A stretch of DNA of 64,000 nucleotides from an uncultured Cetobacterium sp. (GTDB lineage: Bacteria > Fusobacteriota > Fusobacteriia > Fusobacteriales > Fusobacteriaceae), in contig CAKOHT010000003.1 of NCBI GenBank assembly GCA_934085975.1, positions 58,454 to 122,453 of the forward strand, in the 5' to 3' direction. The notes beneath the pieces were generated by a model. The model was given only the letters and a program-made list of their open reading frames with translations, did not search any database and was not told where the DNA came from. Position numbers and translations under genes: made by a program. Below are positions 1-9,597 of the stretch, in pieces (position 1 is the stretch's first letter; each line of letters starts with the position of its first letter).

Positions 1-229
1 TTCCTATATCTATAGCTTTTCTACCTTTTTTCTCATCCAATAGATTTTGTAAAAGAAGTGAGTCCAAAAAATGCTTCTCTATTGCATCTTTAGTATCCCT
101 AATAGCTGTCAAGTTTGTATGCTTATTGTACTCTATTAAATACTCTAAATATTTTACTAAATTATCAATTTTTTCATCTGTATACTGTAGTCCTATTTTT
201 TTTATCCCTTCAACTAAATACCCTCTCAT
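1..229 (-). CDS. rsmG: 16S rRNA (guanine527-N7)-methyltransferase RsmG, N-terminal part
   Basis: Only the first 76 codons are inside the window; the gene runs off the left edge. The start ATG (229-227) directly abuts the mnmG stop codon, and an AAGGAAG ribosome site lies 8 bases upstream inside mnmG. The visible peptide has the RsmG (GidB) pattern: a helical N-terminus, an NLTAIRD motif, HFLDSLLL, and the first residues (DIG) of the SAM-binding glycine loop. The enzyme methylates G527 of 16S rRNA. Sitting right behind mnmG (gidA) is the classic gidA-gidB order, which supports both calls. The catalytic part is outside the window, so integrity cannot be judged. Confidence 0.88.
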   Translation of the reverse strand, partial: MRGYLVEGIKKIGLQYTDEKIDNLVKYLEYLIEYNKHTNLTAIRDTKDAIEKHFLDSLLLQNLLDEKKGRKAIDIG

Positions 230-2119
230 CTATTTACTTCCTTTCAGTTTTAAATACATTAATAAAACTTGGATGTCTGCTGGAGAAACTCCTGAAATTC
301 TAGAGGCTTGACCTATGTTATAAGGTCTTACTTGCTTTAGCTTATCTTTAGCCTCTTTTGGCATATTTTCTAAAGAATCATAATCCATATCTTCTGGAAG
401 TCTTTTATTCTCTAATCCTTTATGTTTTTCTATCATTTTTAGTGACTTTTGAATATATCCTGAGTATTTAACTTGTACTTCAACTTGATACTCTGTATCT
501 TCATCATAAAATCCCAAATCAAATTTTTCTATCAATTCAGATATATATTTTATATCTGAATATGATACTTCAGGTCTTCTTAATAACTCTAGTAAAGTTA
601 TTCCAGATTTTACTTCTGGCTCATTAGCTTTTATTAAAACTTCATTAACTCTAGGGTTACTACTCCCCACGTGTTGCTTTTCTAACTTTTCAATTATTTC
701 AGCCACATCTCTCTCTTTCTTTTGAACTCTCATATATTCCTCTTCAGAAACTAAACCAATATCATAACCTATCTTAGTTAATCTTAAATCTGCATTATCC
801 TCTCTCAAAACTAATCTATACTCACTTCTCGCCGTAAACATTCTATACGGTTCATTTGTACCTTTAGACACCAAATCATCAATTAGCGTTCCTATATACG
901 AGTCTGCTCTATCTAAAATAACCGGTTCTTGCCCAAAAACTTTTCTTGTCGCATTTATTCCAGCCACAAGTCCTTGTGCTCCAGCTTCTTCATAACCTGA
1001 TGTCCCATTTATCTGTCCTGCTAAGAATAAATTTTCTATTTTTTTAGTTTCTAAGCTGTATTTTATCTCTTCTGGTACAATGTAATCATACTCAATTGCA
1101 TAAGCATATCTCATTATTTTTGCATTTTCTAGCCCTTCTATTCCCTTTAACATCTTGTATTGAACATCTGTTGGTAATGATGAAGAAAAACCACTTATGT
1201 AAACTTCATTTGTATCATATCCCTCTTTTTCTAGAAAAAGATGATGTCTATCTTTATCTGGATACCTAAATACCTTATCTTCTATCGACGGACAATACCT
1301 AGGACCTGTTCCTTGGATGGTTCCATTAAATAGTGGTGATCTGTCCTTGTTTGTTATAATTGTGTCATGAACTTCCCTATTTGTAAATACCATATGGCAT
1401 GGTATCTGTTTTCTTGTCAAAACTTCTTCTGCTTTCGTTTTGCTTGAAAACTTCAGTACTCCCTTATCTCCCGGTTGTATCTCAACTTTTGAATAATCTA
1501 TTGTTCTTGCATCTATTCTTGGTGGTGTTCCCGTTTTAAATCTTCCCAGTTTTACTCCTAGAGCTTCCAGTGAAACAGGTAACTCCTCTGAAGACAACTC
1601 TCCCATTCTTCCACCTTGAAATTGTTTTTCTCCGATATGAATTAATCCTCTCATAAATGTTCCAGTTGCAATTACCACAGCTTTTGCTCTATATTCTACA
1701 CCTTCTTTAGTCTTAATTCCAATAACTTTGTTATCTTCGGTAAGAAGTTCTGTTACCATTCCTTGAATAATATCTAAGTTTTCTGTATTTTCAAGTGTTT
1801 TTTTCATCTCTTTGCTGTAGTTTACTTTATCTGCTTGTGCTCTTAGAGATCGAACAGCCGGACCTTTTTTGGTATTCAAAACTCTAATTTGAATAAATGT
1901 TTTATCTATATTTCTTCCCATCTCTCCACCAAGAGCGTCAATCTCTTTTACCAAATGCGATTTAGCTGGACCTCCTAAAGATGGATTACAAGACATATAC
2001 CCAATATTGTCCAACAATATTGTAAAAATAGCTGTCTTAGCCCCCATTCTAGCTGCTGCTAATGCAGCTTCACACCCTGCATGTCCTGCGCCTACAACTA
2101 TAACATCAAAATTTTGCAT
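230..2119 (-). CDS. mnmG: tRNA uridine-5-carboxymethylaminomethyl modification enzyme MnmG
   Basis: A 629-residue FAD protein, normal length for MnmG (GidA). With MnmE it installs the carboxymethylaminomethyl group on U34 of tRNAs reading split codon boxes. Visible signs are the dinucleotide-binding loop VGAGHAG at residues 9-15, the conserved cysteine motif YCPSIEDK near residue 277, and the late [17 protein letters not shown] signature that contacts FAD. The C-terminal third is the helical MnmE/tRNA-binding domain. The start is set by a GAGGAG site 7 bases upstream. It follows ktrA by 15 bases and precedes rsmG with no gap, so ktrB-ktrA-mnmG-rsmG may be one transcript. Confidence 0.95.
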   Translation of the reverse strand: MQNFDVIVVGAGHAGCEAALAAARMGAKTAIFTILLDNIGYMSCNPSLGGPAKSHLVKEIDALGGEMGRNIDKTFIQIRVLNTKKGPAVRSLRAQADKVNYSKEMKKTLENTENLDIIQGMVTELLTEDNKVIGIKTKEGVEYRAKAVVIATGTFMRGLIHIGEKQFQGGRMGELSSEELPVSLEALGVKLGRFKTGTPPRIDARTIDYSKVEIQPGDKGVLKFSSKTKAEEVLTRKQIPCHMVFTNREVHDTIITNKDRSPLFNGTIQGTGPRYCPSIEDKVFRYPDKDRHHLFLEKEGYDTNEVYISGFSSSLPTDVQYKMLKGIEGLENAKIMRYAYAIEYDYIVPEEIKYSLETKKIENLFLAGQINGTSGYEEAGAQGLVAGINATRKVFGQEPVILDRADSYIGTLIDDLVSKGTNEPYRMFTARSEYRLVLREDNADLRLTKIGYDIGLVSEEEYMRVQKKERDVAEIIEKLEKQHVGSSNPRVNEVLIKANEPEVKSGITLLELLRRPEVSYSDIKYISELIEKFDLGFYDEDTEYQVEVQVKYSGYIQKSLKMIEKHKGLENKRLPEDMDYDSLENMPKEAKDKLKQVRPYNIGQASRISGVSPADIQVLLMYLKLKGSK

Positions 2120-2134
2120 TTTTACTCCTCTCTA

Positions 2135-2791
2135 TTAATTTAAATTCTTCAATTCTGCTGCTGTTTTGGCATCTGTAATTACAAGAAGAATATCTCCTTG
2201 CTCAATTATAGTATCTGCCGATAAATTTGGAATAAAATTTCTATTCCCTTTTTTTATTCCAACAATATTTACATTATATTTTTTTCTTATATCTAACTCT
2301 ACAAGTGTTTTATTCCAAAAAATTTCCGGTGCTTTTATCTCTGCCAATAAAAAATCCTTTGAAAATCTAAAATGTTCTATCATATTTGGATCCATAGCTG
2401 CCATTGCAGCTCTTTTTCCCATGTATTCCTCTGGATATACAACTTGATTTGCACCTATTTTTTCTAAAACTTTTCCATGCCTCCTAGATACTGCTTTTAC
2501 AATTATCTTTTTTACACCTAACTCTTTTAAATTTAAAGTTACCATGATACTTGGCTCTATCGCCCCAATACAAACAAAAGCAACATCAAATCCTTCTAAT
2601 CCTATATTATTTAGCTCTTTATCGTCCGTTGCATCTGCAACAACCGCATTTTCAACAATTCCACTATTTACAGCTTCTTGAATTATATCTTCAGATTCAT
2701 CTATCGCTAAAACTTCTTCGTTTGCCTTATATAATGTTTCTGCAACACTCGAACCAAATCTACCCATACCTATAACCACATACTGCTTCAT
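2135..2791 (-). CDS. ktrA: Ktr potassium uptake regulatory subunit (RCK protein)
   Basis: A 218-residue cytoplasmic RCK protein. The N-terminal Rossmann domain begins with GMGRFG (residues 8-13), the nucleotide-binding loop. The C-terminal RCK_C (TrkA_C) domain occupies about residues 140-218. One RCK unit of about 220 residues is KtrA architecture, whereas TrkA has two. KtrA rings bind ATP/ADP and gate the KtrB membrane subunit, which is encoded directly upstream with a 17-base gap. This supports a Ktr rather than a Trk assignment. Ktr systems are known to be Na+-stimulated K+ importers. Confidence 0.9.
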   Translation of the reverse strand: MKQYVVIGMGRFGSSVAETLYKANEEVLAIDESEDIIQEAVNSGIVENAVVADATDDKELNNIGLEGFDVAFVCIGAIEPSIMVTLNLKELGVKKIIVKAVSRRHGKVLEKIGANQVVYPEEYMGKRAAMAAMDPNMIEHFRFSKDFLLAEIKAPEIFWNKTLVELDIRKKYNVNIVGIKKGNRNFIPNLSADTIIEQGDILLVITDAKTAAELKNLN

Positions 2792-2808
2792 AAATCTTCC
2801 TCCATTAA

Positions 2809-4155
2809 TTAACCTACTAAAATATTCTCTTTTGGATATCTTAAGTTTTGTTTAACTTTTTTCTCTCCTAAAGCTAAAGCAAAGGTCATTGGACCCAATC
2901 TTCCTATAAACATTGTTATTATCAATAGTATTTTTGACATTATGCTTAAATCTGCAGTTATTCCCATTGATAATCCAACAGTTGCAAAAGCTGATATCAC
3001 CTCAAATGTAACTTTTTCAAAGCTCATATCCTCTATTGTCATAACCAGCATTATTACTATGGAAACGTAAATAATTGAAATTATAAGTATTGCTAATGCT
3101 CTATTTAGTATATCCCAACTTATCCTTCTATTAAAGACATTTATATTTTCCTTTCCTTGAACTATTCCTATAACATAAAAAATAATAACTCCAATTGTTG
3201 TTGTCTTTATTCCTCCACCAGTCGATCCAGGAGAAGCACCAATAAACATTAAAATGCAGAACATAAATATTGTTGCTGGCTTTAATGCTTCTATAGAAAC
3301 AGTATTAAATCCAGCAGTTCTAGTAGTCACACTTTGAAAAAAAGCCGCCAAAGCTTTATCAAACCAACCTAAACTTCCAATTGTTAAAGGGTTCTTATAT
3401 TCTAATAAAAAGAATAAAATCATTCCAACAAATGTCAAAAACATTGAAACTAATATAGCAACTTTTGATGTTAAAGTAAATCTTTTTACATCTCTTCTAA
3501 CTGCTACTAGTACTGAATTTATTACTGAGAATCCAATTCCACCTAATATTATCAAATACGCTACTGTCATATTCATCAATATACTTCCTGGATAATTTTC
3601 TAAGTTATTTGAAAATAATGCAAATCCTGCATTACAAAAAGCAGATATAGAATGAAATATTCCATAATATAAAGCTTTTGAAAAATTAAAAACTTTTAAA
3701 AATTCCAGCGTTAGAAAAAATGCTCCTATTCCTTCTATTAAAAAAACAATTATTATTATTTTTTTTATAAACTCTACGACTTCACCGCTATTTTCTGCAT
3801 TTCTTTCCTCTTTTATCAACTCTCTATCTTTATATCCTATCTTTTTCCCAATCAAAAGAAAAAATAGTGATGAAAAAGTCATCACACCCAGACCACCTAA
3901 TTGAATAAATACAAGTAATATTATTTGTCCTTCAAAAGATAAAACCTTACTTATATCAATGACAGACAAACCAGTCACACATATTGCGGATGTTATTGTA
4001 AAAATAGCTGTTAAAAAACTTATCCTTTGTCCATTTTGAAGAGAAAATGGCATATATAGTAGTATTGACCCTAAAATTATTGCTGTTAGAAATCCTAATA
4101 TCAATTTTCTAGAAAAAGATAATCTATCTATGGGGCTTAAAAGCTTACGTATCAT
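2809..4155 (-). CDS. ktrB: Ktr potassium uptake membrane subunit
   Basis: A 448-residue polytopic membrane protein of the SKT (TrkH/TrkG/KtrB) family. Four pore-loop repeats are recognisable by their filter glycines: VTGLSVI, FCNAGFAL, RTAGFNTVS and FATVGLSMG. Length and pairing with a single-RCK partner (ktrA) favour KtrB over TrkH. A strong AGGAGG site lies 6 bases before the ATG. It is the first gene of the ktrB-ktrA-mnmG-rsmG run. Confidence 0.92.
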   Translation of the reverse strand: MIRKLLSPIDRLSFSRKLILGFLTAIILGSILLYMPFSLQNGQRISFLTAIFTITSAICVTGLSVIDISKVLSFEGQIILLVFIQLGGLGVMTFSSLFFLLIGKKIGYKDRELIKEERNAENSGEVVEFIKKIIIIVFLIEGIGAFFLTLEFLKVFNFSKALYYGIFHSISAFCNAGFALFSNNLENYPGSILMNMTVAYLIILGGIGFSVINSVLVAVRRDVKRFTLTSKVAILVSMFLTFVGMILFFLLEYKNPLTIGSLGWFDKALAAFFQSVTTRTAGFNTVSIEALKPATIFMFCILMFIGASPGSTGGGIKTTTIGVIIFYVIGIVQGKENINVFNRRISWDILNRALAILIISIIYVSIVIMLVMTIEDMSFEKVTFEVISAFATVGLSMGITADLSIMSKILLIITMFIGRLGPMTFALALGEKKVKQNLRYPKENILVG

Positions 4156-4232
4156 TTATTTCCTCCTGTGAAAAAATGCTTTTGAAATTATACATTATTT
4201 TTATCATTTTTTCAAGTTCGCTAAATAGTTAA

Positions 4233-4263
4233 CAAGGATAGAACTCATAAAATTCTATCCTTG
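4233..4263 (-). terminator. Hairpin terminator after the ankyrin lipoprotein gene
   Basis: An 11-bp perfect inverted repeat (CAAGGATAGAA at 4233-4243 and its complement at 4253-4263) with a 9-base loop lies 19 bases past the ankyrin gene stop. The U-tract on this strand is weak (TTAACTATTT), so read-through into ktrB is possible. Confidence 0.5.
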
Positions 4264-4281
4264 CCTTAATTTTTATAATTT

Positions 4282-5082
4282 TTACTTATATGAGGTATAG
4301 TTAGGATTCACACCTTTTTTTAACAAAATAGGAAGTAACTCATCATAACCTAGCTCCTTAGCTTTTAAATATACTTCTCCCAATATGTTTTCCCCATATA
4401 TATTTTTTGTCTGAGAATCATACTCACCATGTAATAACTCTTTCATAATCTCTTTTGAATTAGCATAGTATATTGGATAATTTCCTTTTTTATCTTTCAA
4501 CAAATATTGGTTACTATCTCTTTTCAATAATGCTTTTAAAATATCTTCATTCTCTATATTAACTGCCCAAAATACTGGATACCACTGACTTGAATCAAGA
4601 ATATTTAATTCAGCCCCATTCTCTATTAAAGATATGGATAAGTTTTCTGGTTTTGTCTTCATATAAAAATTTAAAAGAAGTTCTCCATCACTTGTAAATA
4701 CATTTATATCAGCTTTATCATTTATAAGCATTTGTAGAGCTTCCATACTATTTACATAAAAAATTAACGGTCTTGATGAAATTATTGTATCAGTTCCTAT
4801 ATTTTTTCGCACTGGCAGGTCATTGGATATGTTTGCGCCATTTGATAATAAACTAGCTATAGCTTGCAAAGAATTCTCCTTTAATGCCAAACTTAAAAGA
4901 GTGTCTCCATTTCTTAACTTTTGATCTATGTTAAAACCATTTTTTATTGCCCTATTTAAAATATACACATTATCCACAACTACTGCTGCTATAATTTCCT
5001 CTTCTATATACTTCTTTCTGTTAAAACTACTACAACCTCCAAAAATTGATAATAGCATAATTACAAACAATAATTTTTTCAT
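4282..5082 (-). CDS. Ankyrin-repeat lipoprotein
   Basis: A 266-residue protein with a lipoprotein signal peptide: KK followed by a hydrophobic stretch and a lipobox ending in GGC (Cys at about residue 16). The rest is a run of degenerate ankyrin repeats, recognisable by phrases such as NGDTLLSLALKENSLQAIASLL and SLIENGAELNILD spaced about 33 residues apart. Ankyrin repeats mediate protein binding, but the partner is unknown. It sits alone between typA (20-base gap, same strand) and ktrB. Envelope location is inferred from the lipobox. No specific function can be assigned. Confidence 0.7.
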   Translation of the reverse strand: MKKLLFVIMLLSIFGGCSSFNRKKYIEEEIIAAVVVDNVYILNRAIKNGFNIDQKLRNGDTLLSLALKENSLQAIASLLSNGANISNDLPVRKNIGTDTIISSRPLIFYVNSMEALQMLINDKADINVFTSDGELLLNFYMKTKPENLSISLIENGAELNILDSSQWYPVFWAVNIENEDILKALLKRDSNQYLLKDKKGNYPIYYANSKEIMKELLHGEYDSQTKNIYGENILGEVYLKAKELGYDELLPILLKKGVNPNYTSYK

Positions 5083-5101
5083 AGATATACCTCTTCAAAT
5101 A

Positions 5102-6907
5102 TTATTTAGAGTTTTTTCTTCTATCATTTTCTTTTAAAAACTTTTTTCTTATTCTGATATTAGTTGGAGTAATCTCTACTAATTCATCATCTGCTATATA
5201 ATCAAGAGCTTGTTCTAAAGTATATCTTCTTGGTGTAGCAAGCTTTATTGCATCATCACTTCCTGATGCTCTCATATTCGTTAATTTTTTAGTTTTACAT
5301 ACATTTACAACTAAATCATTATCTCTATTGTGCTCTCCAACAACCATTCCTTCATAGACTGCTACTCCCGGATCAACAAACAATACTCCTCTATCTTGTA
5401 ACCCACCTAAAGCATAAGCTACAGTTGTTCCTTGCTCTAATGAAATCAACACTCCTTTTGCTCTCGTCGGAATTGCTCCCTTATATAGTTCAAAATCATA
5501 GAATGAATGATTTAAAATTCCAGTTCCTTTTGTATCTGTTAAAAATTCATTTCTAAATCCAATTAAACCTCTTGCAGGTACTTTAAATTCTAGTCTTGTG
5601 TATCCATCAGTTCCAGGAGTCATTGTTATCATCTCTCCCTTTCTAATTCCCATCTTTTCGATTACGACTCCAACAAAAGCTTCATCAACGTCAACCATTG
5701 CCAATTCAATTGGTTCGTATTTTTCTCCATCTATATCTTTTAACAAAACTCTTGGTTTTGAAACTTGAACTTCAAATCCTTCTCTTCTCATATTTTCTAA
5801 AAGTATTGAAAGTTGAAGCTCACCTCTTCCTTTTACTACAAAAGCATCCGGACTCTCTGTAGCTTCTACTCTCATACTCACATTTGTTTGAAGTTCCTTT
5901 TGAAGTCTATCCCATATATTTCTAGATGTTACAAATTTCCCTTCTTTTCCAGCAAAAGGAGAATCATTTACCATAAATGTCATCGCCAAAGTTGGCTCAT
6001 CTATATCTATTACCGGTAGAGCAACAGGTTCATTAAAATCGGCAATCGTCTCTCCGATATCGATATTATCTAAACCTGCTACAGAAATTATATCTCCAGA
6101 GAAAGCTTCTTGAATCTCAACTCTTTTTAGACCCTCATATCCATAAAGAACTGAAACCTTTCCTCTAACTTGCTTTCCATCTCTTTTTATCAACATAACA
6201 TCTTGATTTCTTCTCAGTGAACCATTATAAAGTCTTCCAACTGCCAATTTACCTACATAATTATCATACTCAATATTTGTAATTAAAAATTGAGCTGGTT
6301 TTGAACCATCACCTTCTGGATCCTCAACGTGTTCCAGTATTGTTTCAAACAATGGTTGCATATTATTGTTAGTATCCTTCAACTCTTTTTTAGCAAATCC
6401 CGCTTTTCCTGAAGCATACACTACTGGGAATTCCAATTGCAATTCATTAGCATTTAGCTCTATAAATAGATCATAAACCATATATAAAACCTCTTCTGGT
6501 CTGGCATTTGGTCTATCTACTTTATTTACTACAACTATCGGTCTATGTCCTTGCTCCAAAGCTTTCTTTAAAACATATTTAGTTTGTGGCATTGGCCCTT
6601 CAAAAGCGTCTACCAATAGAACAACACAGTCAACCATCTTCATAATTCTTTGAACTTCCCCTCCGAAGTCCGCATGTCCTGGAGTATCTACAATATTAAT
6701 TTTATAATCTCCATACTTTACTGATGCATTTTTAGAAAATATCGTTATTCCTCTCTCTTTTTCAATATCATTAGAATCCATTACTCTCTCTGCAACTTTT
6801 TCCAACTCGTGGGCACCGAAAACTCCTGATTGTCTCAATAAACAGTCCACCAAAGTCGTTTTTCCATGGTCAACGTGCGCAATAATTGCAATATTTTTAA
6901 TTTTCAT
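5102..6907 (-). CDS. typA: Ribosome-associated GTPase TypA/BipA
   Basis: A 601-residue translational GTPase of standard length. The P-loop AHVDHGKTT is at residues 10-18, DTPGHADFG near 74-82 is the G3 motif, and NKVD near 128 is G4. The order of domains is G, EF-Tu-like domain II, two EF-G-like domains and the BipA-specific C-terminus. BipA binds 70S ribosomes and assists 50S assembly under stress and in the cold. It lies 19 bases downstream of truB, probably co-transcribed with it. Confidence 0.95.
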   Translation of the reverse strand: MKIKNIAIIAHVDHGKTTLVDCLLRQSGVFGAHELEKVAERVMDSNDIEKERGITIFSKNASVKYGDYKINIVDTPGHADFGGEVQRIMKMVDCVVLLVDAFEGPMPQTKYVLKKALEQGHRPIVVVNKVDRPNARPEEVLYMVYDLFIELNANELQLEFPVVYASGKAGFAKKELKDTNNNMQPLFETILEHVEDPEGDGSKPAQFLITNIEYDNYVGKLAVGRLYNGSLRRNQDVMLIKRDGKQVRGKVSVLYGYEGLKRVEIQEAFSGDIISVAGLDNIDIGETIADFNEPVALPVIDIDEPTLAMTFMVNDSPFAGKEGKFVTSRNIWDRLQKELQTNVSMRVEATESPDAFVVKGRGELQLSILLENMRREGFEVQVSKPRVLLKDIDGEKYEPIELAMVDVDEAFVGVVIEKMGIRKGEMITMTPGTDGYTRLEFKVPARGLIGFRNEFLTDTKGTGILNHSFYDFELYKGAIPTRAKGVLISLEQGTTVAYALGGLQDRGVLFVDPGVAVYEGMVVGEHNRDNDLVVNVCKTKKLTNMRASGSDDAIKLATPRRYTLEQALDYIADDELVEITPTNIRIRKKFLKENDRRKNSK

Positions 6908-6925
6908 ATATCTTCCTCTCTATCA

Positions 6926-7783
6926 TTAATAATACTTGTAACCTTTTAATAAACCCCTTGTAACTTCGCCTAAACCTATAAATTTATTTTTTGAATAGAC
7001 CCTGTATTTACCTTCATCTACTCTTTTTTTACATCTTTGTCCGTTTACAAAAAGTTTTAAATCATTTTCATCTTCAATCTCCACTTTGGGAAACTTAAAG
7101 TAGTCTTCCACTGAAAGCAAAAAAGAAAAGTTATTTTCTGACACCATTTCTTTAATTTTCTCCAATGTGAATGCCCTACTTAAATCCTCTTTACCGACTC
7201 TAGTTCTTTTTAAAGCAGTCATTGTTGCAAATGTCTTTAGTTTCTCACCTAAATCATAAATCAGGCTTCTTATGTATGTTCCTTTTGAAACTGTACAATC
7301 AATTTTAGCTCTCACTCCATCAAAAGATAATAGTCTTAAAGCTGTTATACTTACCTCTCTTGCTTTTCTTTCTATTTCAACACCTGCTCTTGCTAACTCA
7401 TAAAGTTTTTTTCCATCCACTTTTATCGCAGAATACATTGGTGGTACTTGCTTTATATCTCCTTTAAACATCTCTAATGTTCTTTCAAAAAATTCATAAG
7501 AGACATCAAATCTCTCCACCTCATCTAAAATTTTTCCATCTATATCATAAGTGTCTGTTTTAAATCCAAGTTCTAGTTCTGCAACATACTCTTTCTCATA
7601 TCCTTCTATATCCTGTGCTAATTTTGTAGCTTTTCCTACACAAATAACTAAAACTCCTGTTGCTAAGGGATCTAATGTTCCTGTATGTCCAATTCTTCTT
7701 TCTTTTAAAGTTTTTCTTAAACTCCTTATAACGTCAAAGGAAGTTATACCAATCGGTTTATCTATAACTATTATTCCTTCCAA
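6926..7783 (-). CDS. truB: tRNA pseudouridine55 synthase TruB
   Basis: A 285-residue enzyme making pseudouridine 55 in the tRNA T-loop. The catalytic motif GHTGTLDPLATGVL places the nucleophilic aspartate at residue 38. YSAIKVDGKKLYELAR and the KGTYIRSL motif are also present. The C-terminal 60 residues are short and PUA-like. A GGAGAAAAG ribosome site precedes the ATG, with an extended -10 promoter just upstream (7814-7842). Confidence 0.93.
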   Translation of the reverse strand: MEGIIVIDKPIGITSFDVIRSLRKTLKERRIGHTGTLDPLATGVLVICVGKATKLAQDIEGYEKEYVAELELGFKTDTYDIDGKILDEVERFDVSYEFFERTLEMFKGDIKQVPPMYSAIKVDGKKLYELARAGVEIERKAREVSITALRLLSFDGVRAKIDCTVSKGTYIRSLIYDLGEKLKTFATMTALKRTRVGKEDLSRAFTLEKIKEMVSENNFSFLLSVEDYFKFPKVEIEDENDLKLFVNGQRCKKRVDEGKYRVYSKNKFIGLGEVTRGLLKGYKYY

Positions 7784-7813
7784 TCTTTTCTCCTTTAATT
7801 TAGTTCAAATGAC

Positions 7814-7842
7814 ATTATATCATACACTATACTTTTTTTAAA
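7814..7842 (-). promoter_or_regulatory. Predicted promoter for truB-typA
   Basis: On the minus strand an extended -10, TGATATAAT, is preceded at 17 bases by TTTAAA. It lies in the 68-base gap between the DUF4015 lipoprotein gene and truB. The -35 match is only moderate. Confidence 0.5.
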
Positions 7843-7851
7843 CATTTATTT

Positions 7852-9474
7852 TTATTTACCTGTAATCTTATAATTATTGCTCGGACTCCATAACAAGTAT
7901 TCTGTTACTCCCAAATCATTCATTGCTTTTATTTGCTCTCTAATCTCTTTTTCATTATAGTTTATATGTCCCTTTACCCACTTTGCTGTAAAAGCTTGAA
8001 TCCAAGGTCTAACTGTGGCTGGCGAATTAACATTTTCATTTCTATTTATAGAGTCTTTTAAAGAATAGTATATTGTTTTATAAGGTTGTGCATCTGGAAC
8101 AGCTATCCCGTAGGCTCCATTACCATAATGGCTTGGATACATCATTGGAGATATATAATCTACAACTTGAGTCACAGCTTCCCAGTGCTGACCTAACCCC
8201 ATATCATCATTAAAAGTTCCTACCTGCCCATAAACATCAGCACTTGTATAAACTTCTAGAGCATTTAACCGCTCTCTTGCATATTTTAAATATTTTTGGA
8301 TAGTCTCTGGCTTTGATTCGTTTTTAGTATTTCTATAGTTTAATTTTGCATCTAGTTTTCCACCATTTGAAGCTGGAAATCTTACATAATCAAATTGAAT
8401 TTCATTAAATCCAACTTTTGCTGCTTCCTCTGCAACTGCTATATTATATTCCCAAAGATTTCTATCATGTGCGGATACCCAAATAATTCCATCACTATTT
8501 GTGAAAGGTTTTCCTGTATCCCTTGAAATTATAACTTTATCTGGATTTGCTTTTGCGTACGTTGGATCTTTAAATGACACAATCCGTGCTATTGTATATA
8601 TATTATTTTCTTTCATTTTTTGCATAAATTCTTCTATATTTTTTATTGGATAATTTTTTGAAACTGGTATCCCAAATTTCTTAGGAGCTTCCATTTCAAA
8701 GGATATGACCCCATTATCATCTTTTACATCTATTACAAAAGCATTTATTTCTGTTGTTTTTGTCAAATTTATCAGTCTTTCCATCTTTTTAGGACTTCCG
8801 ATAGTATATATATTTAGATATACTCCCTTAACATCAACTCTTGGATTATTACTAAAATTATTCATTGAATAATCTGTTGTAAAGTCTAAATTTTTCCAAT
8901 TATTTGGTAATACCTCATTTAAGCTATCCCCTAATTCTACTTTACTTATCCATCCAGTTCTATTTTTTAAATCTTTTTTATACTGTATTTTTAACAATGA
9001 TTTTTTTTTATCATTTACAGATATCTCTTTTTCATCTACAATTTCAACTCTTGTACCTTTTCTTAAGGTATCTATCTTTTCTTTTTGTAATTCATCTCTA
9101 TAAACGAACAATGTCTGGTTTTTAATATATTTCAAATTACTTTCTGTATCCTTTTCCAGATTTTTCCATTCTTTCTTTTCAACTGCTAATGTACTCTCTT
9201 CTGGCAACTTATCTTCGGTTATATTTTCAACTTTCTCCTCTTTCCTATCCTCTTTTGTATCTAAAGTTTTTTTTTCAACCTCTTCTTTTACTTCCAATTT
9301 ATTTACAGATAAAACATCTATTTTTATCTCATCTCTTACCATCTCAGTTTTTCTTGGCTCATCATTAAGAACAAATCTTTTTACTCCACAAGAAATTGTA
9401 AAAATAAAAATTGTCAATAGTATTAAAAACCTAAAAAATTTCTTTTTGTCTTTTACTCTCACGTTATCCTCCAT
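7852..9474 (-). CDS. DUF4015-family putative glycoside hydrolase lipoprotein with SH3 domain
   Basis: A 540-residue exported protein. The N-terminus has a hydrophobic signal ending in TISCG, a plausible lipobox with Cys near residue 29. Residues about 35-110 are a Lys/Glu-rich low-complexity linker. A bacterial SH3-like domain follows (about 112-182, including NRTGWISKVE). The C-terminal 330 residues match the DUF4015 TIM-barrel family: VKGVYLNIYTIG, FVIDVKDDNG, FNEIQFDYVRFP and YISPMMYPSHYG. DUF4015 is annotated as a putative glycoside hydrolase, but no activity is established. Cell-wall targeting through the SH3 domain is an inference. Confidence 0.8.
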   Translation of the reverse strand: MEDNVRVKDKKKFFRFLILLTIFIFTISCGVKRFVLNDEPRKTEMVRDEIKIDVLSVNKLEVKEEVEKKTLDTKEDRKEEKVENITEDKLPEESTLAVEKKEWKNLEKDTESNLKYIKNQTLFVYRDELQKEKIDTLRKGTRVEIVDEKEISVNDKKKSLLKIQYKKDLKNRTGWISKVELGDSLNEVLPNNWKNLDFTTDYSMNNFSNNPRVDVKGVYLNIYTIGSPKKMERLINLTKTTEINAFVIDVKDDNGVISFEMEAPKKFGIPVSKNYPIKNIEEFMQKMKENNIYTIARIVSFKDPTYAKANPDKVIISRDTGKPFTNSDGIIWVSAHDRNLWEYNIAVAEEAAKVGFNEIQFDYVRFPASNGGKLDAKLNYRNTKNESKPETIQKYLKYARERLNALEVYTSADVYGQVGTFNDDMGLGQHWEAVTQVVDYISPMMYPSHYGNGAYGIAVPDAQPYKTIYYSLKDSINRNENVNSPATVRPWIQAFTAKWVKGHINYNEKEIREQIKAMNDLGVTEYLLWSPSNNYKITGK

Positions 9475-9597
9475 TTATTATTTCTTCACCACATTTTAAC
9501 AATTTTATTAAAAAAAATCCACTAAATAATCCTTTTAATAAAAGTTATAAAATGTTAATATTTAATTATCTTTAACTTATACAAGGAGGATTTATCA

